Shown here piece after piece: positions 17,948 through 26,155 of a stretch of 45,196 nt of DNA. Within the stretch, counting starts at the first letter, position 1. Each line of letters begins with the position of its first letter. The notes under the pieces were generated by a model. The model saw nothing but the letters and a program-made list of their open reading frames with translations. It was not told where the DNA came from and did not search any database. The translations under genes were made by a program, and so were the position numbers. This stretch comes from Planococcus sp. CAU13 (GTDB taxonomy: Bacteria; Bacillota; Bacilli; Bacillales_A; Planococcaceae), in assembly GCF_000775575.1 (NCBI RefSeq), contig NZ_JRGN01000154.1:1-45196 (forward strand), given 5' to 3'.

Positions 17948-19720
17948 TCAATTATTTACAGGTTCAAATGTACGGATAGCTGTCAGGAAAGGCTCTCCGT
18001 ATTTTTCAAGTTTATTGGCACCGACTCCGTTGACCTCAAGAAATTCTTCAGGTGTCTTTGGTCTTCTCGCGCACATATCATGCAGCGATTTATCGGAAAA
18101 AATGACGAATGGAGGCACGCCGCCCTCGTCTGCCAATTCTTTCCGGATTCTGCGAAGTTCCTCAAAGAGCGGATCGTTATCGGCGATTTGCCTGGTGACC
18201 ACGGCTCCTTTGCGGAGAACCTGGCGTTTACCGAGCAGCACATCTCTGCCGCCGTCCGGAACGTAGATGGTTGGAAATGATCCCTGTTCGACCGCCAGCA
18301 GTTCCTGGGAAATCATGAATTCGATCAAATTGGATACTTCTTTGGCGCTGTGATGTTTCAGGATTCCATACGTCGATAGTTTATCAAAACCGAAATCCAG
18401 GATTTTTTTATTGCGGGAGCCCGTTAAGACCTGAGCCGTCATCATCTTGCCGAATTTCTGTCCCATGCGGATGACGCATGACAGGACCATCTGAACGTCT
18501 TTTGTGACATCCAGGCTTTCCCGGTCGTCGACACAATTTCCGCAATGGCCGCATTCATCGGCTGCATGGTCGCCAAAATAATGAATGATGAATTGCTGCA
18601 GGCAATTTTCGGTATGGCAATAATCGACCATGCCCTGCAATTTGACCAGTTCTCCGGGAATCCGGCTTGGGTCCTGCGCCTGGTCGATCAGGAAACGCTG
18701 TGTCTGCACATCCTGCGAAGCGTAAAGCACGATGCATTCACTCGGCAGGCCGTCCCGACCGGCACGTCCCGCTTCCTGGTAATAGCTTTCCATATTCTTC
18801 GGCAGCTGATAATGGATGACATAACGGATGTTGCTTTTGTCAATCCCCATTCCAAAAGCATTGGTCGCCACCATGACAGTGACTTCATCGTTCAGGAATT
18901 GTTCCTGGCCTGCTCTCCGCTGGTCGTCCGGCATACCAGCATGATATTTCGCCGCCCTGATGCCTTTTTTCAGCAGCATCTCATAAACCGAATCGACGGT
19001 TTTGCGGGTAGCCGCGTAAATGATTCCCGCTTCTTTGTCATTTTTCTGGACATATTCTTTAAGATATTTTTCGCGGTCCTGGCCGCGGATGACGGAAAAC
19101 GTCAGATTTGCCCGTTCGAAACCGGTCATGATCGTATGGCGTTCTTCTATATTAAGGATGCGGCAGATATCTTCACGTACCTGCGGCGTTGCAGTTGCGG
19201 TAAGCGCCAGCACAGTCGGGTTATTCGGAAACAGTTCCATCATACGGCTGATCAACCGGTAGCTCGGACGGAAGTCGTGGCCCCATTGCGAAATACAATG
19301 TGCTTCATCGACTGCAATCAGTGGGACATGGACTCCCTGCAATTCATTCAGGAACATTTCAGAATCCAGACGTTCCGGTGCAATATATAATAATTTCACA
19401 GCTCCGCGCTGGACGTCGTAAAGTGTTTCACGGACTTCGTCGAAATCCATCGAACTGTTTATATAAGCTGCTGGAATGCCAGCTGCCAAAAGTGAATCCA
19501 CTTGGTCTTTCATCAATGAAATCAACGGCGAAACAACAATTGTCGTACCTTCCATCACCATTGCAGGAATTTGGTAGCACATCGATTTCCCGCCGCCTGT
19601 AGGCATGACACAAATCGAATTATGGCCACCAAAAACCTGTGAAATCGCTTGTTCCTGGCCTGTGCGGAATGTTCCATAACCAAAATAGGTCTGCAATAAT
19701 TCTCTTGCTTTTTCCAACAA
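17948..19720 (-). CDS. recQ: ATP-dependent DNA helicase RecQ
   Basis: A 590-residue RecQ, close in length to B. subtilis RecQ. The helicase core has motif I MPTGGGKSMCYQ, motif II DEAHC and motif VI QEAGRAGRDG. A zinc-binding RQC region follows (CLQQF to CGHCGNC). The C-terminus is an HRDC domain (EEFLEVNGVGANKLEKYG). It unwinds DNA in recombinational repair and stalled-fork processing. The frame opens at GTG 19729, but AGGAG touches that codon. TTG 19720 stands eight bases after AGGAG and is the better start, giving LEKARELL. The gene has its own terminator. Confidence 0.94.
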   Translation of the reverse strand: MLEKARELLQTYFGYGTFRTGQEQAISQVFGGHNSICVMPTGGGKSMCYQIPAMVMEGTTIVVSPLISLMKDQVDSLLAAGIPAAYINSSMDFDEVRETLYDVQRGAVKLLYIAPERLDSEMFLNELQGVHVPLIAVDEAHCISQWGHDFRPSYRLISRMMELFPNNPTVLALTATATPQVREDICRILNIEERHTIMTGFERANLTFSVIRGQDREKYLKEYVQKNDKEAGIIYAATRKTVDSVYEMLLKKGIRAAKYHAGMPDDQRRAGQEQFLNDEVTVMVATNAFGMGIDKSNIRYVIHYQLPKNMESYYQEAGRAGRDGLPSECIVLYASQDVQTQRFLIDQAQDPSRIPGELVKLQGMVDYCHTENCLQQFIIHYFGDHAADECGHCGNCVDDRESLDVTKDVQMVLSCVIRMGQKFGKMMTAQVLTGSRNKKILDFGFDKLSTYGILKHHSAKEVSNLIEFMISQELLAVEQGSFPTIYVPDGGRDVLLGKRQVLRKGAVVTRQIADNDPLFEELRRIRKELADEGGVPPFVIFSDKSLHDMCARRPKTPEEFLEVNGVGANKLEKYGEPFLTAIRTFEPVNN

Positions 19721-19795
19721 TACAAACACTCCTATAACTCGTTTCGTATTGCTTAGCTTATCATATTTCGCTTCTTTTTACTTTTCCCGGAACTG

Positions 19796-19906
19796 GAAAA
19801 GCGGCGAAGCGCGAAGCGCTAATGGAGCACAGAGGTTTTTATAAATTCACTTGTGAGCGTGGACTGGCTTATGACCCGAAGAGATGGGCCGTCGGAGTCT
19901 GGACAA
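19796..19906. repeat. Likely dispersed intergenic repeat of Bacillales type
   Basis: Read on the minus strand this gap begins TGTCCAGACTCCGACGGC, contains TCGGGTCATAAGCC and ends with GCGCTTCGCGCTTCGCC. That order (TCTAG/CCAGACTCCG start, GGGTCATAAG centre, CGCTTTTC end) recalls short noncoding repeats scattered between genes in many Bacillaceae genomes. There is no second copy in this window, so the call rests on remembered pattern only. Confidence 0.4.
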
Positions 19907-19934
19907 AGAAACGCCGAAAGCTTCAGCCTCCGGC
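19903..19934 (-). terminator. Terminator of the dehydrogenase/DUF4334 operon
   Basis: An 11-bp stem with G-U pairs (19911-19921 with 19924-19934) followed on the minus strand by TTTCTTTG, immediately after the stop at 19938. The two-base loop means the inner pairs probably open. Confidence 0.75.
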
Positions 19935-19937
19935 GCC

Positions 19938-20420
19938 TTACTGTCTCTTCTTCAATACGAAAAAATAAGGGGCTGCTGCGGTTTTTTCGTCCATCATTCC
20001 GAGCAGCAGGCCATCTTCCACCTTGCGGAAATGATCAAAGATCGGCAAGTTGTCATAAATCATCGCTGCACTGATTTTTCCGCGGTGAAGCACCATGCGC
20101 ATCCGGGCTTTTCCTCCGGCAGCCTTCACCAGTTTGCGCCCATCCATCACCGGCGCCGGGTCTGCGGGGAAGATTTCGCCACCCGGACTTTCAAATAACA
20201 GCGGGTCAACATTTTCCGCATCATGAAAAGCTTTTCCGTACCAGTTCAATTTTTTCAGAACGCCATCAAGCGGATGACCGGTATAAAATTCCATTCCCTG
20301 CCACGTACCTAAAAGCTCCTCCAGCACCACTTCTTCGAGTTCATCAAACAGACGGCAGGCGGTATGCGTATCCGTTCCGCCTTTCTCAAGGATTGTCCGG
20401 AATTCATTGCGGGCGTCCAT
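19938..20420 (-). CDS. GXWXG/DUF4334 domain protein
   Basis: A 160-residue protein with the GXWXG motif (LLGTWQG near residue 37) and a C-terminal part typical of DUF4334, including the basic ARMRMVLHRGKISAAMIYDNLPIFDHFRK region split over residues ~104-132. The family's biochemical role is not established. AAGGAG precedes the ATG, which is only 12 bases after the stop of the short-chain dehydrogenase. The two are one operon, probably under the sigma-B-type promoter at 21257-21281, suggesting a general-stress setting. Confidence 0.88.
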   Translation of the reverse strand: MDARNEFRTILEKGGTDTHTACRLFDELEEVVLEELLGTWQGMEFYTGHPLDGVLKKLNWYGKAFHDAENVDPLLFESPGGEIFPADPAPVMDGRKLVKAAGGKARMRMVLHRGKISAAMIYDNLPIFDHFRKVEDGLLLGMMDEKTAAAPYFFVLKKRQ

Positions 20421-20432
20421 ACCATCACTCCT

Positions 20433-21218
20433 TCAGATTTCAAGATCCCAATGCAGCGCTTCTTCCTCTTTCATCTGCTGTTCGGTTTCCGGGGGATATA
20501 CGGTACGGAATTTATGATGGTCCTGTGGAATCACTTCTATCATTTTAGCGATCATATCCTGGGGATCGAATTGATCTTCCAAAGCCTGATCGGATTCCTC
20601 CATATCCTCCTTTTTGGTGAAATGTATTTTTTCGTCGTACCATTTCCACTTGGCTTCTGCACTACGATCATTAAATCCTGTGGCGAATGCTCCGGGATTG
20701 ATCGTAGCCACTTGAACGCCGAATCCTTCTAGCTCTTTTCTCATCGTTTTGGCAATCGCTTCCACAGCATGTTTTGTTGCAGTATAAGGTCCGACGTACG
20801 GCGTTGAAGTAAGACCGGCCATCGACGAGATGAAAATGATTTTGCCTTTCCTTTTCTCCACAAATTTACGCGCTGCAATCTGTGCCGTTTCAAGTGTGCT
20901 GAAAACATTTACTTCAAAGAGTTCGCGGAAGTTCATCATTGGCACTTCCGCCAGAGCTCCTCCTTCATTCACTGCAGCATTGGCGACAAAGATATCAAAA
21001 TCATAACTAATCATTTGAGCAAGATCCTGCGGATTTTTTATATCCATCTTAAAGATTTCCAGTTGCACGCCTTCCGCTTCCGCCGCTTCCATCAACGCGG
21101 TGACTTGCGGCGCAGTTTCCACCGGCGCTATGACGCGATGCCCTTTCTTCGCCAGACCGATGGCGGTTCCTTTTGCCAATCCGCTGCCTGCCCCAGTAAT
21201 AAAAATTGTTTTAGCCAT
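20433..21218 (-). CDS. Short-chain dehydrogenase/reductase (SDR)
   Basis: A 261-residue classical SDR. It has the cofactor-binding TGAGSGLA at residues 8-15, NAA at 80-82, catalytic Ser131/132 and the YxxxK pair Tyr145-Lys149 (YTATK). It should use NAD(P)H on an alcohol or carbonyl substrate that the sequence does not reveal. The C-terminal ~60 residues are charged and variable, as is common. GGAGGGG lies before the ATG. A sigma-B-type promoter identical at both boxes to that of the catalase gene stands 38 bases upstream; several B. subtilis sigma-B genes are SDRs too. Confidence 0.92.
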   Translation of the reverse strand: MAKTIFITGAGSGLAKGTAIGLAKKGHRVIAPVETAPQVTALMEAAEAEGVQLEIFKMDIKNPQDLAQMISYDFDIFVANAAVNEGGALAEVPMMNFRELFEVNVFSTLETAQIAARKFVEKRKGKIIFISSMAGLTSTPYVGPYTATKHAVEAIAKTMRKELEGFGVQVATINPGAFATGFNDRSAEAKWKWYDEKIHFTKKEDMEESDQALEDQFDPQDMIAKMIEVIPQDHHKFRTVYPPETEQQMKEEEALHWDLEI

Positions 21219-21256
21219 AATAGCCCCTCCAAAATTTTCTTTTGTTTATTGGATAT

Positions 21257-21281
21257 CTTCCCTTTAGAAAACGGCTTAAAC
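21257..21281 (-). promoter_or_regulatory. Sigma-B-type promoter of the SDR operon
   Basis: On the minus strand GTTTAA, 13 bases, GGGAAG. The -35 is a perfect match to the Bacillus sigma-B consensus and the -10 fits GGGWAW in five of six positions. It is 38 bases from the SDR start codon, the same distance as in the catalase promoter. Confidence 0.72.
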
Positions 21282-21282
21282 T

Positions 21283-21311
21283 AAAAAACCCATCCCAGAC
21301 AGAGGGATGAG
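21283..21311 (-). terminator. Terminator of the XRE regulator gene
   Basis: CATCCC at 21291-21296 pairs with GGGATG at 21304-21309 and is followed on the minus strand by six T residues, 23 bases after the stop at 21334. It lies directly upstream of the SDR promoter. Confidence 0.82.
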
Positions 21312-21333
21312 CAGATATTGCCGAAATCGGCTG

Positions 21334-21690
21334 TTATGAATTTACGATGCCATAGCTGCCCATGCGCCGCTTCACTTTGATGTATGATGCAGCTTCAGCT
21401 ATTTCGTCCGGGTTCAACGGTTTATTGTCAAGCAATAAGTTATAATCCATGATGTTCGTCAAGTTCTGCAGATCAAGATCGATCGTCCGCTCTTCCCTGT
21501 TCAGTAAATTATCTACTGTGACTTCGAAATAATCCGCTAAGCGCGTCAAGTGGCTGACAGAAACTTGTTTTTTACCACTTTCGTAGGCCCATACCGTACT
21601 TTTCGCAAAACCGATTTCTTCCGCAAGTTTTTCAGGCGATAAACCTTTTTCTTCCCGCAATTGTTTGATCTTACTGCTTAGCTCCTCCAT
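21334..21690 (-). CDS. XRE-family transcriptional regulator
   Basis: A 118-residue protein with an N-terminal Cro/C1-type helix-turn-helix (residues ~5-60; LSPEKLAEEIGFAKSTVWAY is the core). A C-terminal tail of ~50 residues probably mediates dimerisation or partner binding. AAGGAG precedes the ATG, and a good sigma-A promoter and a terminator bracket it, so it is monocistronic. Its targets are unknown; the adjacent SDR operon or the divergent-free gap around it are possible. It lacks any ligand-binding domain I can recognise. Confidence 0.9.
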   Translation of the reverse strand: MEELSSKIKQLREEKGLSPEKLAEEIGFAKSTVWAYESGKKQVSVSHLTRLADYFEVTVDNLLNREERTIDLDLQNLTNIMDYNLLLDNKPLNPDEIAEAASYIKVKRRMGSYGIVNS

Positions 21691-21731
21691 TTCACAATAG
21701 CTCCTTCTTTATTAAAATTCTAACTATTTAA

Positions 21732-21760
21732 AATATACTGCACTATCAATTTTTTTACAA
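21732..21760 (-). promoter_or_regulatory. Sigma-A promoter of the XRE gene
   Basis: On the minus strand TTGTAA, 17 bases, TATATT, about 42 bases before the start codon. The remainder of the 334-base gap 21691-22024 is very AT-rich with no credible gene; 21862-21891 holds a short AT-only inverted repeat of unknown meaning. Confidence 0.6.
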
Positions 21761-21983
21761 TATCTTTGTATAATGTTTTTAAATATTTTTGAATATTTCG
21801 TGAACAAAAGAAATCTCGAATTCTTGATAAAACTTCATTACCCGTGCCTAAAGATGCGATTTAATGAAAAATAACTAGTCTTTTTTCATTAGAAAACAAT
21901 TATATTAATAAAAAATAATACAAATATGCTGTTTTACAGATACTCACAATAAATGTTTAATATATCCATTTATAAAAAAATTG

Positions 21984-22011
21984 AAAAACAATGGCGCCTG
22001 CCATTGTTTTT
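21984..22011 (-). terminator. Terminator of the Qnr-like gene
   Basis: A 12-bp stem (21984-21995 with 22000-22011, loop GCCT) flanked by A and T runs, hence bidirectional. It begins 13 bases after the stop at 22025. Confidence 0.85.
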
Positions 22012-22024
22012 TCTGTCCCCCTAT

Positions 22025-22669
22025 TTATTGACCATCATTTATACGCATTCCCATCTGCCTTGCAAAAGCCAGCGCCTGATTTGGCGAAACGGTGCAGCCC
22101 GACATTTTTTCAATTGTTACCTGAATGGCCTCAAAGCGGTTCGTGCTGAGGTCGATTCCGTTCATGTCCGTCTCCGAAAAACTGATTTCTTCCATATCAC
22201 AGGAGACGAATTCCGTATCTTTCAATTCCGATTCATAAAAATCGGCCTGCCGCAGCGACGAATTTTCAAAACGCGTGAAAGTGGACAGCGAAAATCCAAA
22301 TGCTGCATAATTGAGTAAACAATCGGAAAACAATGTGTGCCGCACGCCGGCTTCCGTGAAATTGACGCCCATCAGTTTGGAGTTGCGGAACTCCGTCCGG
22401 TGGAAGACGCAGCGGCTGAAGTCGGCGTTGGACAAGTCACAATTAATGAACAACACATCCACGAATTCACTGCGCGGCCATACGATCTCCTGGAAATTCA
22501 CATTTTCAAAAATCACTCCATCGAAATGCAGCGCACCTTCCGGCTCATGACCGATCGTCTCCTGACTGATCCGGCAGCGGCTGAGGCAGCCATCATCCAG
22601 TCCTTCAAGAAAAGTTTTTTCGGGCAATTGTTCCTGTATAATCGGAATCTGTCTTTGTTTCTTCTTCAT
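22025..22669 (-). CDS. Qnr-family pentapeptide-repeat protein
   Basis: A 214-residue pentapeptide-repeat protein with repeats of the A(D/N)LxX type from ~residue 45 to ~185 (for example CDLSNADFSRCVF and SSLRQADFYESEL). Length, a central break in the repeats, and the C-terminal SPNQALAFARQMGM resemble the chromosomal Qnr protein of Enterococcus faecalis, whose end has TPEQAIYLA at the same place. Such right-handed beta-helices mimic DNA and can bind DNA gyrase. Whether this one protects gyrase is not shown. AGGAAGGTGAG precedes the ATG, and the gene is flanked by terminators on both sides. Confidence 0.85.
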   Translation of the reverse strand: MKKKQRQIPIIQEQLPEKTFLEGLDDGCLSRCRISQETIGHEPEGALHFDGVIFENVNFQEIVWPRSEFVDVLFINCDLSNADFSRCVFHRTEFRNSKLMGVNFTEAGVRHTLFSDCLLNYAAFGFSLSTFTRFENSSLRQADFYESELKDTEFVSCDMEEISFSETDMNGIDLSTNRFEAIQVTIEKMSGCTVSPNQALAFARQMGMRINDGQ

Positions 22670-22692
22670 GGGCTCACCTTCCTGTGTAAAGA

Positions 22693-22724
22693 AAGCGGCT
22701 GCCCCGCAATAAGGGCAGCCGCTT
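22693..22724 (-). terminator. Terminator of the Usp-domain gene
   Basis: A perfect 12-bp GC-rich stem (22693-22704 with 22713-22724) followed on the minus strand by TTCTTTAC, 17 bases after the stop at 22741. Confidence 0.85.
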
Positions 22725-22740
22725 CTGTCATTTCGTTCTG

Positions 22741-23427
22741 TTATTTATTTACTGTCTCGCTGCCGACGCACTCATCAACCACTTCCGGCTTTAAAATGAG
22801 GTCATCCGTCACTTCGAGCTGATAGATCTTATTGTCTTTCATGAATTTAAATACACCGTTATTAAAATCAGTGCCGATTTCCTTAAAGAAGATGCCTTCT
22901 ACCTGACAATCTTTCCTTTGGGCAAAACTGATTTTATAATCGCCGTTTTCTCTCACAAGATAGCAGCGCACTCCAGTTTCGAACTCTTCATCTTCAGCAC
23001 CGATATTTCGGGCGACGGAAACGACATGGAAGTCCGCAAAAGGAATTTCACGGAGCAGCATATTCAGGAAAGAGCCTTTCGTAATTTCTTCCCAGCGGCT
23101 GCGCGCAGTCTGGCCGATGACAATTTGTGTAATATTCAATTCTTTGGCGACTTCTGAAATAACTTTCGGAGAAGGGCGCTTCTCGCTGTCCCGGATGATG
23201 AATTCATCGGCATCGAGTTCATCGGCCAACTCTTCCCATCGTTCGATGTAAGAAGATTTTTCCGCATCAAAATCGTCCAAAGGCAGTGGGTCTACAGTTA
23301 GAATATATAATGGACAATCCAGCATACTGGCTAATTTATGTCCCCTTTTGATGAGGCGTTCACCATTTGGGCCGTAAAATACACATACCAGGATACTTTC
23401 GTCCATGCGTCCTTTGACAGTTTTCAT
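22741..23427 (-). CDS. Universal stress protein domain protein (KdpD-like Usp) with extra C-terminal domain
   Basis: A 228-residue protein. Residues ~10-140 form a Usp fold most like the Usp segment of KdpD sensor kinases; IGQTARSRWEEITKGSF is the nucleotide-loop region. Residues ~145-225 are a beta-rich extension I do not recognise, ending near LKPEVVDECVG. It is transcribed alone from a strong sigma-A promoter and lies back to back with the mrp antiporter operon, so it may respond to the same ionic or osmotic stress. GAGGTG precedes the ATG. No kinase or membrane domain is attached. Confidence 0.85.
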   Translation of the reverse strand: MKTVKGRMDESILVCVFYGPNGERLIKRGHKLASMLDCPLYILTVDPLPLDDFDAEKSSYIERWEELADELDADEFIIRDSEKRPSPKVISEVAKELNITQIVIGQTARSRWEEITKGSFLNMLLREIPFADFHVVSVARNIGAEDEEFETGVRCYLVRENGDYKISFAQRKDCQVEGIFFKEIGTDFNNGVFKFMKDNKIYQLEVTDDLILKPEVVDECVGSETVNK

Positions 23428-23480
23428 TTCATTTCACCTCTTCAGGGATTTTTCACAAGCCGGCACTTCAAAACTATGAA

Positions 23481-23509
23481 ATTATACTGCTAACGAATGT
23501 TAAAATCAA
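23481..23509 (-). promoter_or_regulatory. Sigma-A promoter of the Usp-domain gene
   Basis: On the minus strand TTGATT, 17 bases, TATAAT, about 48 bases upstream of the start codon. Confidence 0.7.
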
Positions 23510-23570
23510 GCTCAGGAAAATCTAAATCGATTTTGCTTCATTATATCTTTTTTTCACATATGACTAATGA

Positions 23571-23599
23571 GTGATAAAAAACACTAAAACCTTTATAAT
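23571..23599 (+). promoter_or_regulatory. Candidate promoter of the mrp operon
   Basis: GTGATA, 17 bases, TATAAT. The -10 is perfect and the -35 moderate. It predicts a leader of about 147 bases before the GTG start of mrpA. Confidence 0.55.
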
Positions 23600-23610
23600 C
23601 TATTAAGTAT

Positions 23611-23636
23611 GCACTTATTTTAAGTGCTCCATTTTT
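23611..23636 (+). terminator. Terminator-like hairpin at the start of the mrp leader
   Basis: GCACTTA at 23611-23617 pairs with TAAGTGC at 23621-23627 and is followed by ATTTTTT. It starts a few bases after the predicted transcription start. No gene upstream on this strand needs a terminator, so it may act as an attenuator or simply stabilise the 5' end. Confidence 0.4.
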
Positions 23637-23752
23637 TATTGCCATAATAAACCCCGGCGATTTTTCATTTCTATAAGAAATCCCCTCACTTGCTTAAAAC
23701 CAACAAAATCCACCGACTCTCAACAATAATTTCAGACGTAGGAGGTTACCAC

Positions 23753-26155
23753 GTGTATTTGATCATTTCTGCAATCTTACTTCCTTTCGCAGCAGCAGCT
23801 CTAATTCCCTTAATACATAACAGGCTTGGCCGGCTGAATATCGGCTGGCTGGCTTTAGCAATCCCTCTATCCCTGTTCGCATTCTTCGTGTACCAGATTC
23901 CTGCGATTTCAGCAGGTGAGACGTTTACGGAAACACTCTACTGGCTGCCTTCAATCGGCATTGACATGACTGTCTATCTCGACGGGCTCGGTCTGATCAT
24001 GGCGCTGTTGATAACAGGTGTGGGGAGTCTGGTTATCCTTTACTCCATCTACTATTTATCAGCAGCGGATTCTCTTCCGCATTTCTATGCCTACCTCATG
24101 CTGTTCATGGGAGCCATGCTCGGAGTTGTGCTATCCGATAATTTAATGGTGCTGTACGTTTTTTGGGAGCTTACAAGCATTTCTTCTTTCCTGTTGATCG
24201 CATTTTGGTACCACCGGAAAAATTCCCGGGCAGGGGCCCAAAAATCCTTACTGATCACTGTATTTGGCGGTTTCGCCATGCTTGCCGGATTTTTAATGCT
24301 TCATACCATGACCGGTACCTTCAGTGTACGCCAAATCGCAGTGGAACTCACCCAATATGCAAATCATGAGTTGTTCTACCCGGCTATGTTCCTTGTACTG
24401 CTGGGAGCATTCACGAAATCAGCCCAATTTCCGTTCCATATCTGGCTGCCGGATGCGATGGAAGCGCCAACGCCTGTCAGCGCCTATCTGCATTCAGCAA
24501 CAATGGTAAAAGCGGGAATTTATCTCGTCGCCCGGTTCACGCCGATTTTCGGAGGAAATTCCGCCTGGTTTTGGACAGTCACGCTGGTCGGTCTCGTGAC
24601 CTTATTCTGGGGCGCTTTTAATGCCATCCGCCAGACTGACCTGAAAGCGCTGCTCGCTTATTCCACTATCAGCCAGCTTGGCCTGATCATGAGTCTTCTC
24701 GGCCTTGGCTCTGCCGCCATGCAAACAGGCATCACCGCCGAAGCGGCTGCCGTCTACGGGCTTGCTTCTTTTGCGGCGCTGTTCCATATGGTCAATCATT
24801 CCACCTTTAAAGGCGCTTTGTTCATGGCGGTCGGAATTGTCGATCACCAGGTCGGAACCCGGGACATCCGGCGGCTTGGCGGTCTGATGGCATTTCTGCC
24901 ATTCACCTTCACAATTGCAATCATCGGAAGCGCATCAATGGCGGGACTCCCTTTTTTCAATGGCTTCCTGAGCAAGGAAATGTTTTTCACCGCTTCGCTT
25001 GAAGCATTGAATATGGAAATGTTCGGCCTCGGCACATGGGGCTGGCTCGTACCGGTCATTGCCTGGGCAGCGAGCGTCCTTACGTTCGTCTATTGTGCCA
25101 TTATCGTTTTCCGCACTTTTTTCGGCGCTCATAAGCCGGAGAAATTGGATAAGATTCCTGTCGAACCACCATTCGGCATGCTTCTGCCCCCAGCCATCCT
25201 GTCATTTTTGATCGTCGCTGTCTTTTTCTTCCCTAATCTATTGGGAGATCATTTACTGCGGCCTGCACTAAACGGGGTTCTTCCGGGCATAACCGGCGCG
25301 GCTCCGCATATTAAAGCCTGGCACGGCTTCAACACTGAACTTTGGATGACTGTGGCAATCGTTGTGTTTGGTACCATTCTATTCATTTCATTCAGAAAAT
25401 GGAAGGGTATTTACAAATTATTTCCTGCAGGATGGACTTTCAATGCGCTGTATACCAATTCCCTTAAAGGCATAGAAAGAGCATCCAGTTACCTGACGAA
25501 TTCTTACATGACCGGCCATCTGCCTCATTATTTTGCATACATTTTCAGTTTCTTCGTAATTGCAGCAGGCGGAACGTTGATCTGGTCCGGCGCTTTGAAT
25601 ATCGATCTGGCAAATGATTCTCCGCTGAGTGTATATGAAATATTGCTGGTGGTGGTAATGGCCATGGCAGCTGTCGCTATCCTTTTTGCGAAATCCAGAG
25701 TGTCGGCCATTCTGCTTAACGGCGTTCTCGGGTTCTCCATTGCAATGTTCTTTGTGCTTTTCAGAGCGCCCGATTTGGCACTCACCCAATTAGTCATTGA
25801 AACGGTGACTACTGTCCTGTTTTTAGTATGCTTCAATTATCTGCCCGATTGGAAAAAAGAAAATTCACCAAAGCATGTCAAAGTACGGAACACAATTATA
25901 GCCATCACCGGCGGTTTGACCATCACGCTGATCGGTCTGTCCGTCAACAGCGCCGATTTGTATGAAACAATTTCCGGCTACTTCGAAGATTCTTATGAAC
26001 TGGCCGGCGGCCGAAACATTGTCAACGCGATTCTTGGTGATTTCCGGGCTTTAGATACACTGCTCGAAGGCCTGGTCCTGTTTATCGCTGGGATCGGTGT
26101 CTTCTCACTGATCCGACTCAAAGTAAGAAAGGAGCCGAACGACAATGAAAATTAA
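23753..26155 (+). CDS. mrpA: Na+/H+ antiporter subunit A (MrpA)
   Basis: An 800-residue polytopic protein matching MrpA (B. subtilis 801). It has about 20 membrane segments, an NADH dehydrogenase ND5-like core (LLAYSTISQLGLI; HSATMVKAGIYL) and a C-terminal part related to MrpB. With MrpB-G it forms the hetero-oligomeric antiporter that expels Na+ in exchange for protons, giving alkali and sodium tolerance. The frame is open from 23690, but GTG 23753 follows GGAGG with seven bases between, and the protein from there aligns with the family start, so I use it. It overlaps mrpB by 11 bases. Confidence 0.96.
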   Translation: MYLIISAILLPFAAAALIPLIHNRLGRLNIGWLALAIPLSLFAFFVYQIPAISAGETFTETLYWLPSIGIDMTVYLDGLGLIMALLITGVGSLVILYSIYYLSAADSLPHFYAYLMLFMGAMLGVVLSDNLMVLYVFWELTSISSFLLIAFWYHRKNSRAGAQKSLLITVFGGFAMLAGFLMLHTMTGTFSVRQIAVELTQYANHELFYPAMFLVLLGAFTKSAQFPFHIWLPDAMEAPTPVSAYLHSATMVKAGIYLVARFTPIFGGNSAWFWTVTLVGLVTLFWGAFNAIRQTDLKALLAYSTISQLGLIMSLLGLGSAAMQTGITAEAAAVYGLASFAALFHMVNHSTFKGALFMAVGIVDHQVGTRDIRRLGGLMAFLPFTFTIAIIGSASMAGLPFFNGFLSKEMFFTASLEALNMEMFGLGTWGWLVPVIAWAASVLTFVYCAIIVFRTFFGAHKPEKLDKIPVEPPFGMLLPPAILSFLIVAVFFFPNLLGDHLLRPALNGVLPGITGAAPHIKAWHGFNTELWMTVAIVVFGTILFISFRKWKGIYKLFPAGWTFNALYTNSLKGIERASSYLTNSYMTGHLPHYFAYIFSFFVIAAGGTLIWSGALNIDLANDSPLSVYEILLVVVMAMAAVAILFAKSRVSAILLNGVLGFSIAMFFVLFRAPDLALTQLVIETVTTVLFLVCFNYLPDWKKENSPKHVKVRNTIIAITGGLTITLIGLSVNSADLYETISGYFEDSYELAGGRNIVNAILGDFRALDTLLEGLVLFIAGIGVFSLIRLKVRKEPNDNEN

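Noticed and set aside
18545-19390. 281-codon open frame on the plus strand
   Set aside because: It lies wholly antisense to recQ, has no ribosome-binding site and reads as the reverse shadow of the helicase motifs.
23606-23752. Sodium or c-di-AMP riboswitch in the mrp leader
   Set aside because: Apart from one short hairpin I cannot find the conserved cores or multi-stem layout of those classes in this leader.
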